From contig JAIXOO010000116.1 of NCBI GenBank assembly GCA_027486765.1, positions 1 through 40,751 of the forward strand: a stretch of DNA of 40,751 nt, written 5' to 3'. Shown piece after piece: positions 34,144-40,751 of the stretch. Position 1 is the stretch's first letter, and each line of letters starts with the position of its first letter. Origin of the DNA: Saprospiraceae bacterium (GTDB lineage: Bacteria > Bacteroidota > Bacteroidia > Chitinophagales > Saprospiraceae). The notes under the pieces are model-generated. The model was not told the DNA's origin. It made no database searches and saw only the letters and a program-made list of their open reading frames with translations. The translations under genes and the position numbers were made by a program.

Positions 34144-34752
34144 ATGTCAACCCTTGCTACCACGCCGATTACCAGTCTCTCCCAGCTTGATCCTCAAGGA
34201 TTTTATACCTATTCTGACTACCTCAGCTGGCAGTTTCAGGAGCGTGTAGAGTTAATTCGTGGCCGCTTGTTTCCCATGAGTCCTGCCCCTAGTACTCTTC
34301 ATCAAAGGGTCTCACGTGAATTGAGTTTGCGCATATTTACGTATTTTAACCAATCCACTTGCCAGGCATTTAGTGCTCCATTTGATGTTCGTTTACCAGT
34401 TAGTCTCAAAAAAGGCCAAATGACTACTGTGGTTCAACCTGATCTGTGCGTGATCTGTGATCCAACTAAAATCGACGAGCAAGGCTGCAACGGTGCCCCG
34501 GATTTGATTGTTGAAATTCTATCACCTGGAAACACCAAGCGGGAAATGCGCGAGAAATATCAGGTGTATGAAGAATCTGGTGTGCGGGAATATTGGCTGG
34601 TTCATCCGCTGGATCGCGAAGTCCGGGTCTACGTCCTCAATCAAGATGGGAAATTTACTGGCTTGGCACCAGTTATTGAAGACGATTTGCTGCATTCAAC
34701 GGTATTTCCCGAATTGGAGATTGATTTAGCGGTGGTTTTTGCTGTAAGATAA
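34144..34752 (+). CDS. Uma2 family (DUF820) endonuclease-like protein
   Basis: 202 residues from ATG 34144; the TTG extension to 34105 is not needed. The conserved blocks are FQERVELIRGRLFPMSPAPS, VVQPDLCVICDP and PDLIVEILSPGNTKREMREK, then YEESGVREYWLVHP. The acidic/lysine pattern matches a PD-(D/E)XK restriction-like fold. The family is highly expanded in cyanobacteria and scattered in Bacteroidota, and its role is not established. It lies between HD and SUKH genes on the same strand. Confidence 0.93.
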   Translation: MSTLATTPITSLSQLDPQGFYTYSDYLSWQFQERVELIRGRLFPMSPAPSTLHQRVSRELSLRIFTYFNQSTCQAFSAPFDVRLPVSLKKGQMTTVVQPDLCVICDPTKIDEQGCNGAPDLIVEILSPGNTKREMREKYQVYEESGVREYWLVHPLDREVRVYVLNQDGKFTGLAPVIEDDLLHSTVFPELEIDLAVVFAVR

Positions 34753-34760
34753 AATTTTTT

Positions 34761-35462
34761 ATGGATCAAATTTCGATCGCCATTCAATACATTGAAACCA
34801 AGCTTCAGCATTCCCTGCCGAATGAATATAAAGAATTTTTGAGCAATTTTGATCTGTTTAAGAAGGAGGAATTGGGTTTTCCTATCACTCTGCGAGATGG
34901 CTATAAAATGTCAAATGTGCTAAGATTTTTTTTTAATGCAAGTACGTTTTTAAATCAAAACGATTTCAGGTCTTTTTTAGAAGAATACATTGAGCCATTT
35001 GAATTGACTTCTGATTATGTCGAGCCTCAATATCTATATTTTATTGCCGAGTGTTTGACTGGAAACATTGCCATGGCCATTGGAGGGCAGCATGAAGGCA
35101 AATTATATTATGTGGACAATGGTGATTTTGGCATCATTTACCTTTCCTCTTCCATAAAAGACTTTATGAATACCTTATATGAAGTAGACGGTTTTGCTTG
35201 TGATGAAGAGGATATTTTGAAGGCCGTTAGCGCAAAAGACTTAACCCAGTTAAAGATCCTTTTGGAACAAAAAGATGGGGATAAAATTATTCAACTGTAC
35301 TCATGGTTGGACATCAAACTTTTTGACCTCGCCTACGAAGCTAATGACATTCAAATATTGACCTACTTAGTTGGAAAAGGGTTTACAGGGTTTAATAGGC
35401 TTGAGCACTATAAAAGCATGATTTTTGGTGCAGCTTCTTCTGATCAAAGTTCTTCGGATTGA
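34761..35462 (+). CDS. SMI1/KNR4 (SUKH) family protein with ankyrin-like C-terminus
   Basis: 233 residues, 8 bp after Uma2. The SUKH domain (about 1-140) has LPNEYKEFLSNF, GFPITLRDGYKMSNVLRFF, the central AMAIGGQHEGKLYYVDNGD and a C-terminal FMNTLYEVD. The rest has ankyrin-like helical pairs (AVSAKDLTQLKILLEQKDG, LAYEANDIQILTYLVGKG). SUKH proteins often are immunity proteins for polymorphic toxins, but no toxin is encoded here. Base composition is clearly A+T-richer than the neighbours, pointing to recent acquisition. Confidence 0.85.
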   Translation: MDQISIAIQYIETKLQHSLPNEYKEFLSNFDLFKKEELGFPITLRDGYKMSNVLRFFFNASTFLNQNDFRSFLEEYIEPFELTSDYVEPQYLYFIAECLTGNIAMAIGGQHEGKLYYVDNGDFGIIYLSSSIKDFMNTLYEVDGFACDEEDILKAVSAKDLTQLKILLEQKDGDKIIQLYSWLDIKLFDLAYEANDIQILTYLVGKGFTGFNRLEHYKSMIFGAASSDQSSSD

Positions 35463-35466
35463 ACCC

Positions 35467-37188
35467 TCATTTCAACTTCTCCATCTCCCCCCGTACAAAC
35501 GTCCCCAAATCCCGCACATACTCCTGCGAAAAATCAAAACGAATGCCTGCCTCAGCGTAAATCTCACGAATTGAGCGGGTATTGCCCAGGCGCATGGCGC
35601 GGGTAAAGGCCGCTACGGCTTGTTCCGGATTTTCGCGGTACTGCCGCCACAAGGCGATGGCACCTAGCTGCGCAAAACCGTATTCGATGTAATAAAAGGG
35701 CACTTCAAACAAGTGGAGCTGTTTGTGCCAGAGGTTTTCGATGTATTGTTCGAGGCTGGAGTAGTCCAGTACTCCGGGGGTGAAGGCGTGGAAACTTTCG
35801 GTCCATTTGGCCCGGCGTTCTTCCTGCGTATGATTAGGGTGGGTATACAACCAGTGCTGGAACTGGTCGATGGTGGCGATCCAGGGCAAAACCTTGAGTA
35901 CGTGCTCCAACTGGGTGATTTTGGCGCGGCGCAGGTCGGCTTCATGTGGGAAAAAGAGGTGCCAGTGGTCCATTGTGAGCAATTCCATGGTCATGGCGGC
36001 CAGTTCGGCTACTTCAAATGTAAATTTCCGATCAAATAATAAAGGATAATCGCGGGTGAGGAAAAAATGAATGGCGTGGCCACTTTCATGCATGAAGGTG
36101 CGCAAGTCACCCAGCGAGTTGGTCGCGTTCATAAACACAAAGGGCATCCGCGTGGCTTGCAAGGGCATGTTGTAGCCCCCCGGGCGTTTGCCAGGGCGGG
36201 AGGCCAAATCCAGAAAACCATTTTGCTGAATCAAACGAATGATTTGGGCGTATTCCGGATGAACCTGCTCCAGACACTGAATGCCCTTGTGGAGCAATTC
36301 GTTGGTATCTTTAAAGGGGTGCAAAGGCGCATGCCCAGCCGTATCCGCATTCAAATCCCAGGGCCGCAATTGGGTAACCTTCAAGTTTTGTTTGCGGGTG
36401 AGGTACAATTCATTCAAAATCGGCAAAACCTCAGCCTTGACCGCCTGGTGAAAATCGTGGCAATCGGCAGGGCTATAATCAAAACGACCCAATTCCTGAA
36501 AAGCGTAATCCCGGTAATTCTCCATCCCAGCGTTGCAGGCAATGGCATGGCGTTTTTGCAGCAACTCATCGAACAATTGGTCCAATTGGCTGGTGTCCTG
36601 CAGGATGCGGCGATTGATTTTGTGGTAAATGTTGCGGCGACGCTGGCGATTGGGTTCTTCCAAAATGGTATTGGCTTGCTGGAGGGTCATTTGTTTGCCG
36701 TCCATGCCAATCATCATTTGAGAAAAAATTCGGGCGTATTCCTTGGTTTTGAGTTGCACATCGGTGTTGAGGGCGACGTTCTCTTCCTGAAACAGGTCCA
36801 CCGAAGCTTGAATATTGCGCAAATAGATCTCGTACCGACGCGCATCCAACTGGTTCAAATAGGGCGACTCTACCAGTTTTTTGTTCAAGGCTTGATCGAG
36901 TGGATCTAATTTGGGTAAAATTTCCTGGATAACGTATTGGTAACGTTGATTGGCTGCTTGATTTTGGTTGTCTGCCGAAAGTTGGATGTAAGCCCAACTG
37001 ATGGTTTCTCCCAATTGAGCCTCAAGGTCACTGCGCTCAGTGATCCATGTACTCAAGTCCTGGACCGAATGGATCGGCCGCTGGAGCAATGTGGTGAATG
37101 TAGGTTCTACATCCTCCCAGGTTTGTGGTAGTGCCGGTACAGAATAGTCCGTACAGGCGCTGGTTTTGGTCGCCGGTAGATTACGCAT
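35467..37188 (-). CDS. M3 family oligoendopeptidase
   Basis: 573 residues, close to PepF length. The zinc site is FMHESGHAIHFF, with HESGH at residues 367-371 and a downstream glutamate in FEVAELAAMTME. The conserved helix bundle and C-terminal YYIEYGFAQLGAIALWRQ match M3 peptidases. It has no signal peptide, so it is cytosolic and cleaves short peptides. It is convergent with the SUKH gene with only 4 bp between stops, so no terminator space is left. Confidence 0.96.
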   Translation of the reverse strand: MRNLPATKTSACTDYSVPALPQTWEDVEPTFTTLLQRPIHSVQDLSTWITERSDLEAQLGETISWAYIQLSADNQNQAANQRYQYVIQEILPKLDPLDQALNKKLVESPYLNQLDARRYEIYLRNIQASVDLFQEENVALNTDVQLKTKEYARIFSQMMIGMDGKQMTLQQANTILEEPNRQRRRNIYHKINRRILQDTSQLDQLFDELLQKRHAIACNAGMENYRDYAFQELGRFDYSPADCHDFHQAVKAEVLPILNELYLTRKQNLKVTQLRPWDLNADTAGHAPLHPFKDTNELLHKGIQCLEQVHPEYAQIIRLIQQNGFLDLASRPGKRPGGYNMPLQATRMPFVFMNATNSLGDLRTFMHESGHAIHFFLTRDYPLLFDRKFTFEVAELAAMTMELLTMDHWHLFFPHEADLRRAKITQLEHVLKVLPWIATIDQFQHWLYTHPNHTQEERRAKWTESFHAFTPGVLDYSSLEQYIENLWHKQLHLFEVPFYYIEYGFAQLGAIALWRQYRENPEQAVAAFTRAMRLGNTRSIREIYAEAGIRFDFSQEYVRDLGTFVRGEMEKLK

Positions 37189-37208
37189 AGTATAGGTCGC
37201 CTAAAAAA

Positions 37209-37322
37209 GTTGTACAGTTGCAAAGTTGAAGGGTTGAAAAGTCCCAGGTAATGCAAAAGTTGACGAAATACCTTAGATGAGTGCGTATCTCTTCAACTTT
37301 TCAACCCTTCAACTTTTCAACT
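37209..37322. repeat. TTCAAC-type inverted repeat
   Basis: The left arm (37209-37242) has GTTGCAAA, GTTGAAGG, GTTGAAAA. The right arm (37291-37322) has CTTCAACT, TTTCAACC, CTTCAACT, TTTCAACT, an 8-bp period. It runs into the stop codon of the DUF5606 gene and starts about 20 bp upstream of the M3 peptidase start. Confidence 0.87.
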
Positions 37323-37809
37323 ATTCTTCAACCTTTTCCGCGTCTCCTTCCGTTTCTACTACTTCAGCTTCATCTGCTGCAGTTTCTTCGGTTTCGTCTT
37401 CTTCGGTTTCTTCATCTTCTTCCATCGTGGTAAAACCCAGTTCGTGCAAATGCGCGAACCACTTGATGGCTTTTTTGATGTCGCCCGTGTTCACCCGATC
37501 GCGGTCATAATCGGGAAGGATCTGCGCGAAATAAGTATGTAGCTTATCGCCAGTTTCAGTCACAGCAGGCATGGGCACTGACTCCAGTTTGTCCAGCATG
37601 CTTTGGAAAACAATTTTCAATTCTGAAGTTTCACCATCATTCGTATAAATGCCAATGGATTCCAATGGTGTAAACTGATGTTGCCGTACAGATGCGAAAC
37701 GTCTTTTACCGTTGGCCAGGTCTTCTACAATCAACCCGTTGTTGCGATTGGCAACCATCTTAAACAGCCCTGGTAAGCCGCTCACCGCTACTAAACCCTT
37801 AATTTTCAT
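37321..37809 (-). CDS. DUF5606 family protein
   Basis: 162 residues from ATG 37809 (MKIKGLVAVSGLPGLF); the TTG three codons upstream is unlikely. The globular part (about 1-125) has NRNNGLIVEDLANGKRRF and the wHTH-like segment INTGDIKKAIKWF-type sequence (here VNTGDIKKAIKWFAHLHELG). A very acidic tail of Glu/Thr/Ala follows (about 128-162). It is a conserved Bacteroidota-specific family of unknown function. A -7-like box TACATTTG (37849-37842) lies 33 bp upstream, without a good -33 element. Confidence 0.92.
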   Translation of the reverse strand: MKIKGLVAVSGLPGLFKMVANRNNGLIVEDLANGKRRFASVRQHQFTPLESIGIYTNDGETSELKIVFQSMLDKLESVPMPAVTETGDKLHTYFAQILPDYDRDRVNTGDIKKAIKWFAHLHELGFTTMEEDEETEEDETEETAADEAEVVETEGDAEKVEE

Positions 37810-37874
37810 GTTGTACAATTTCTGTTTTTCAATTGAACGCGCAAATGTACAAACAATTATGATAACCCATATAG

Positions 37875-37934
37875 CTCACGCATTCATTCGTGAGATACCC
37901 GGGTGGGTTTTGCAAACCACGAAGCCTTTCGTGG
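37875..37934. repeat. Second pair of CACG/CGTG hairpins
   Basis: CTCACG (37875-37880) pairs with CGTGAG (37889-37894), and CCACGAA (37917-37923) with TTCGTGG (37928-37934). The hairpins are 22 bp apart and share the CACG/CGTG core with the pair at 11807-11865. The surrounding 268-bp gap between the DUF5606 start and the cytochrome gene contains no ORF I can support. Confidence 0.65.
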
Positions 37935-38077
37935 AGAATTGGCTAGAATAATAGTGAAATGTGTATGGAAAGCCTCTTTGTAATGCAAATGTAAAAAATT
38001 TTTTATAAACCAAAGCTTTTTTGGTGTGTGGTTGTTTTTTTTGGGTAAACGGTCGATTTATTTTTTTTGTTTAACAA

Positions 38078-38578
38078 TCAACGTGCAGCGTATTGCTCTT
38101 CTACGTAGGTTAAAATGGCTTCGATGTCTTCATCCTTGAGATTGCTAGAGGGCGTCATGATGACGGGTTTCCATTTGTTCCATAGCTCTTGAGCACGAGG
38201 GTGGCCAGCATCGATCAAGGCCTGCGAATTGCGAATCCATTGGTACAGGTCCGTACGTGGATAAGCTGCCCAACGTTCTTGAAGGCCTCCCAAAGCGGGC
38301 CCGGTCAGGTTCGATTGCATGTCGCGATTGTGGCAGGAGGCGCAGTTGTTTTTGAACAGGTCTTTGCCTTTTTGTGCCGCCGGACTAAGCATGGGCAATG
38401 CAGTTTGTACCACTTGCCCTCCATCATTTTTACTGCCAAAAAAGTGGGAATAGTTTTGCCAAAAGAGCAAAATCAATACAATCACCAGTAAAAACCCGGC
38501 ACGGGTAAGTTTGGAAATGGCGGCCAACATTTCGGTATTCAGGTTTTCCTTGCTTTCTTCTTCAATGTACTTTTTCAT
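38078..38578 (-). CDS. Membrane-anchored mono-heme cytochrome c
   Basis: 166 residues with an uncleaved N-terminal membrane helix (about 28-42, GFLLVIVLILLFW). The heme motif is CASCH (79-83), and the probable axial Met141 is in PVIMTPSSNL. The length and the LKDEDIEAILTYVEEQ end are typical of class I c-type cytochromes in respiratory chains. The gene is last in a three-gene unit with an ECF sigma factor and an anti-sigma-like protein, and its start lies 17 bp inside the latter. The link between the sigma factor and electron transport is inferred from position. Confidence 0.93.
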   Translation of the reverse strand: MKKYIEEESKENLNTEMLAAISKLTRAGFLLVIVLILLFWQNYSHFFGSKNDGGQVVQTALPMLSPAAQKGKDLFKNNCASCHNRDMQSNLTGPALGGLQERWAAYPRTDLYQWIRNSQALIDAGHPRAQELWNKWKPVIMTPSSNLKDEDIEAILTYVEEQYAAR

Positions 38579-38930
38579 GGGTTGGTTTGGTTTTAGTTTG
38601 TAAATGAAATAGCTTTTTCAACGAATCAAGGCTATCGGGTACCCCCTTGAGTTGTTGTTGCAAGGGGGTATTGAGCTTCGGTAGAGGCAAATTGAGCGAC
38701 TTGTTTTGAGGGGGGTACAAAAAAAATAGCACCACCAGTACCAGCAAAACCGTTGCGGCCAGGTTCAACCAATGCAAGTTGTGATTCAGCCGTCGGGCCA
38801 AAAAACGCAATTTTTGAGGTGCCGTTTCCCGCTCGATTTTTGCCCATAAATTGGGTGGTGGCTCAGCTCGGTGTTCAGCCAGCTTTTTTTGCAACAAACC
38901 TTCAAAGGATTTGGGATCTCTTGGTTTCAT
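38562..38930 (-). CDS. Probable anti-sigma factor (single-span membrane protein)
   Basis: 122 residues. The cytoplasmic N-terminus has FEGLLQKKLAEHRAEPPPNLWAKIE, similar to short anti-sigma domains in Bacteroidota, here split as LLQKKLAEH and PPPNLWAKIE. One membrane helix follows (about 55-72, LNLAATVLLVLVVLFFLY), then a short periplasmic tail. No HXXXCXXC zinc motif is present. It overlaps the sigma gene by ATGA upstream and the cytochrome gene by 17 bp downstream. Function is inferred from position and topology. Confidence 0.7.
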   Translation of the reverse strand: MKPRDPKSFEGLLQKKLAEHRAEPPPNLWAKIERETAPQKLRFLARRLNHNLHWLNLAATVLLVLVVLFFLYPPQNKSLNLPLPKLNTPLQQQLKGVPDSLDSLKKLFHLQTKTKPTHEKVH

Positions 38931-39493
38931 CTGGCGTTCATTTTTTTGAGTTGTTCCAAACGGTTTTTCAGGGCAATCTTCGCGCGTAGGTATTGCGAGC
39001 GCGATGTCCCTTCACTGATGTCGAGCATGGTGGCAATTTCTGCATGGGAATACCCTTCGATGGCGTACAAATTGAGCACCGTGCGGTACCCTTGTGGGAG
39101 GTGGTTGAGCACGGTAATCAACTCGGAAGCACTGAGGGCGCCAATGATATCTTCATCGGTGTATAGGTTTTCCGGGGGTTCTACGTAGGGCAAGAATTTG
39201 AGGCTTTTTTTGCGCAGGCGACTCAGCGCGGTATTGACCATGATTTTACACATCCACCCTTCAATGCTTCCTTCACCGCGAAAGGCCGATAACTCCCGAA
39301 AAATTTTGATGAAACCTTCCTGGAGCAGGTCGTTGGCTTCGCCTTCATCGCGCCCATAGCGCAGGCATACGGCGTACAAACGGGGGCTGTAGCGTTCATA
39401 AAAACGAAACTGAGCACGGCTATCGCCTGTAATGCAAGATTGCAGCAGGTCATCGGGTTCTAAGGCCATAAGGGTGTTGCTTGCTTTCGCCAT
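38927..39493 (-). CDS. ECF-type RNA polymerase sigma factor
   Basis: 188 residues. Region 2 (about 28-95) has FYERYSPRLYAVCLRYGRD, ANDLLQEGFIKIF and SIEGWMCKIMVNTALSRLRK. Region 4 (about 130-182) has LPQGYRTVLNLYAIEGYSHAEI split around the HTH, then MLDISEGTSRSQ and RAKIALKNRL. It directs RNA polymerase to a small regulon, likely held inactive by the membrane protein encoded next. It overlaps that gene by 4 bp. Upstream is a nested inverted repeat (39632-39809). Confidence 0.96.
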   Translation of the reverse strand: MAKASNTLMALEPDDLLQSCITGDSRAQFRFYERYSPRLYAVCLRYGRDEGEANDLLQEGFIKIFRELSAFRGEGSIEGWMCKIMVNTALSRLRKKSLKFLPYVEPPENLYTDEDIIGALSASELITVLNHLPQGYRTVLNLYAIEGYSHAEIATMLDISEGTSRSQYLRAKIALKNRLEQLKKMNAR

Positions 39494-39631
39494 GGTTCGG
39501 GTATAAAGTTAACCATATGGCGCAGGAAGGAGGGGGAAACGTTGCATGGGGGATGCATTTATTTGCACTTAATAGGTGCTTCTTTAATCCGGCTTAGGCG
39601 AGTTGATGATAAGGAAACTAAGTAGTCTTAA

Positions 39632-39809
39632 GGTCAACGATCTGCGGCAGCGCCGCCAAAACGTCTGTAGATTTTGTCCGCAGTATTGAGTCAAAGGTGC
39701 GTAGCACCGAAACAAATTAGGCTTGCTGTTTCGGTGCTACGCACCTTTAATTTAACGATACCCCCTAGTTTCTACAGACGTTTTGGCGGCGCTGCCGCTG
39801 GTCGTTACC
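39632..39809. repeat. Nested large inverted repeat
   Basis: Outer arms 39632-39671 and 39771-39809 share GCGGCAGCGCCGCCAAAACG and the following TCTGTAGA. Inner arms AAAGGTGCGTAGCACC (from 39693) and its complement (to 39748), ending in GAAAC/GTTTC, lie inside. This looks like one hairpin element inserted into another. It fills the middle of the 389-bp gap between the sigma factor and RidA genes; nothing else is seen there. Confidence 0.88.
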
Positions 39810-39882
39810 CAACATTGGTTGGTTATCCAATTACCTTAAGTCTAATAAATTTGAGATAAGACTGGTTGTGCAGGGTAATACC

Positions 39883-40353
39883 TCACTCAATCTCAAAAAT
39901 TCCTTCCACCTCCACTGCCACATTCCCCGGTAATGAGCCCATGCCCACGGCACTCCGTACGCCCTTGCCGTATTCATCTCCCCACAAATCGACGAACAGC
40001 GTGCTACAACCGTTCATCACCACCGGGTGCATGGTGTATTCGGGGGTACTGTTCACCATACCCAGCAATTTGACCACTCGTTTGATGCGATCCAAACTAC
40101 CCAAGTGTTTTTTCAGGGAGGTCAACATGGCCAGGCCACATTGGCGGGCGGCGATTTGGCCCTCGGTTTCGTCGAGGTTCTGGCCTAATTTGCCGCTGAT
40201 GTAGCTGCCATCGTTTTGCACCGATACATGACCAGAGACATACACCAGCTTATCCACCGTGAGGCAACTGTGGTAAATGCCTTTTGAGCCGGGAAGCGTA
40301 GGTAAAACGAGGCCCAGTTCGGCCAATTTTTTTTCGATATTGCTGTTTTCCAT
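39883..40353 (-). CDS. RidA/YjgF-YER057c-UK114 family protein
   Basis: 156 residues, the longer subfamily of about 155 (YjgH/RutC-like group), not the 128-residue archetype. Motifs LVYVSGHVSVQNDG, KLGQNLDETEGQIAARQ and MHPVVMNGCSTLFVDLWGDE are followed by SAVGMGSLPGNVAVEVEG. The arginine that hydrolyses reactive imines in true RidA is at the VRSAVG position, so deaminase activity is possible. It lies 26 bp downstream of the acetyltransferase gene on the same strand and may be its operon partner. Confidence 0.93.
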   Translation of the reverse strand: MENSNIEKKLAELGLVLPTLPGSKGIYHSCLTVDKLVYVSGHVSVQNDGSYISGKLGQNLDETEGQIAARQCGLAMLTSLKKHLGSLDRIKRVVKLLGMVNSTPEYTMHPVVMNGCSTLFVDLWGDEYGKGVRSAVGMGSLPGNVAVEVEGIFEIE

Positions 40354-40379
40354 GTCCTTAGGAAATTTTTTTTGCTTTT

Positions 40380-40751
40380 TTATAAATCCAACTCCACCTC
40401 ATACACCTCCATGTCACTTTTGTCAAAAGTAAAGCCGCGTTTTTCAAATAACCGAATCATCGACTTATTCTGCGACAAAACCGAGGCCACAATCTTTTCA
40501 ATCTTTCGATCCCTGGCGATGTCCAAAATGTAATCGGTCATGATATTCCCCAGCCCCCGGCCCTGAAAATGATCCGCAATCAGGATAGAATACTCCGCCG
40601 TTTCCCGCCAGGCATCTTCAATAATCCGCACCGAGCCTAACAACTCCCGACCAGCTCCCCGACTGATTTCCGCCACAATCGCCATTTCCCGATCGTAATC
40701 AATATGGGTAAAGCGGATCAACCAGGCGTGATTGATTTTAGGAATGTAGCC
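40380..40751 (-). CDS. C-terminal GNAT acetyltransferase domain of a larger protein (5' truncated)
   Basis: The reading frame is open to the end of the window, so this is the last 123 residues of a longer protein. The visible part has FTHIDYDREMAIVAE, ADHFQGRGLGNIMTDYI (acetyl-CoA loop, RGLG) and SQNKSMIRLFEKRGF. The first of these is typical of the GNAT domain at the C-terminus of acetyl-CoA synthetase-like/GNAT fusion proteins (Pat/Pka type) that acetylate lysines. The synthetase half, if present, lies outside the window. Confidence 0.8.
   Translation of the reverse strand, partial: GYIPKINHAWLIRFTHIDYDREMAIVAEISRGAGRELLGSVRIIEDAWRETAEYSILIADHFQGRGLGNIMTDYILDIARDRKIEKIVASVLSQNKSMIRLFEKRGFTFDKSDMEVYEVELDL

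Noticed and set aside
36067-36909. A 280-residue open frame on the plus strand inside the M3 peptidase
   Set aside because: It is the antisense shadow of a gene with HESGH and full family length; no independent features.
1-40751. CRISPR arrays, prophage or insertion-sequence transposases
   Set aside because: No regularly spaced direct repeats with unique spacers and no transposase, integrase or phage structural genes were seen; the repeats present are palindromic and intergenic.

Overview
The window reads as chromosomal DNA of a Bacteroidota bacterium, most likely of the Saprospiraceae/Haliscomenobacter type. The evidence is a PorP/SprF protein, a PorE-like protein, a giant PKD adhesin, type IX secretion (T9SS) type A sorting signals, DUF5606, a hisGDCBHAF operon with bifunctional hisB, promoters of the Bacteroidota form TTTG-N20-TAnnTTTG, and starts without Shine-Dalgarno sequences. 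This placement is inferred from gene content, not from a database match. Most genes lie on the minus strand.

Layout. 1-7989 (minus): a surface/secretion cluster transcribed as PorP/SprF-like protein, PorE-like TPR/propeller/OmpA protein, then a giant PKD adhesin cut by the window start. 8595-9596 (plus): an exported beta-helix-like protein. 9711-16632 (minus): tRNA-Phe, a His-rich leader peptide, an attenuator and hisGDCBHAF; hisIE is absent. 16810-19373 (plus): a small membrane protein, LrgA-like, LrgB and class 2 dihydroorotate dehydrogenase. 19629-28866 (minus): a sigma-54 response regulator coupled to a double Usp protein, TerC, tRNA-Cys, ligA, a T9SS cargo protein with a CxxCH motif, an acyltransferase and L-serine dehydratase. 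29046-33043 (minus): a TPR/DUF2723-like exported protein, a GxxExxY protein, ComF and HtrA. 33417-35462 (plus): HD hydrolase, Uma2 nuclease and SUKH protein. 35467-40751 (minus): M3 peptidase, DUF5606, an ECF sigma/anti-sigma/cytochrome c operon, RidA, and the C-terminus of an acetyltransferase.

The most interesting signals are not the large genes. (1) A 16-residue ORF with an HTHHHH run starts 11 nt after the 3' end of tRNA-Phe. It is followed by mutually exclusive stems and an intrinsic terminator 57 nt before hisG. Together these look like a complete histidine attenuator co-transcribed with a tRNA. (2) A dispersed palindromic element carries an excellent promoter in one arm, and two copies fire it at a gene start 55-60 bp away. 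(3) Many intergenic gaps hold a large inverted repeat. Several of these have arms built from 7-9 bp imperfect tandem repeats of unrelated sequence families, placed directly at gene 3' ends. (4) Paired REP-like CACG/CGTG hairpins occur at two places.
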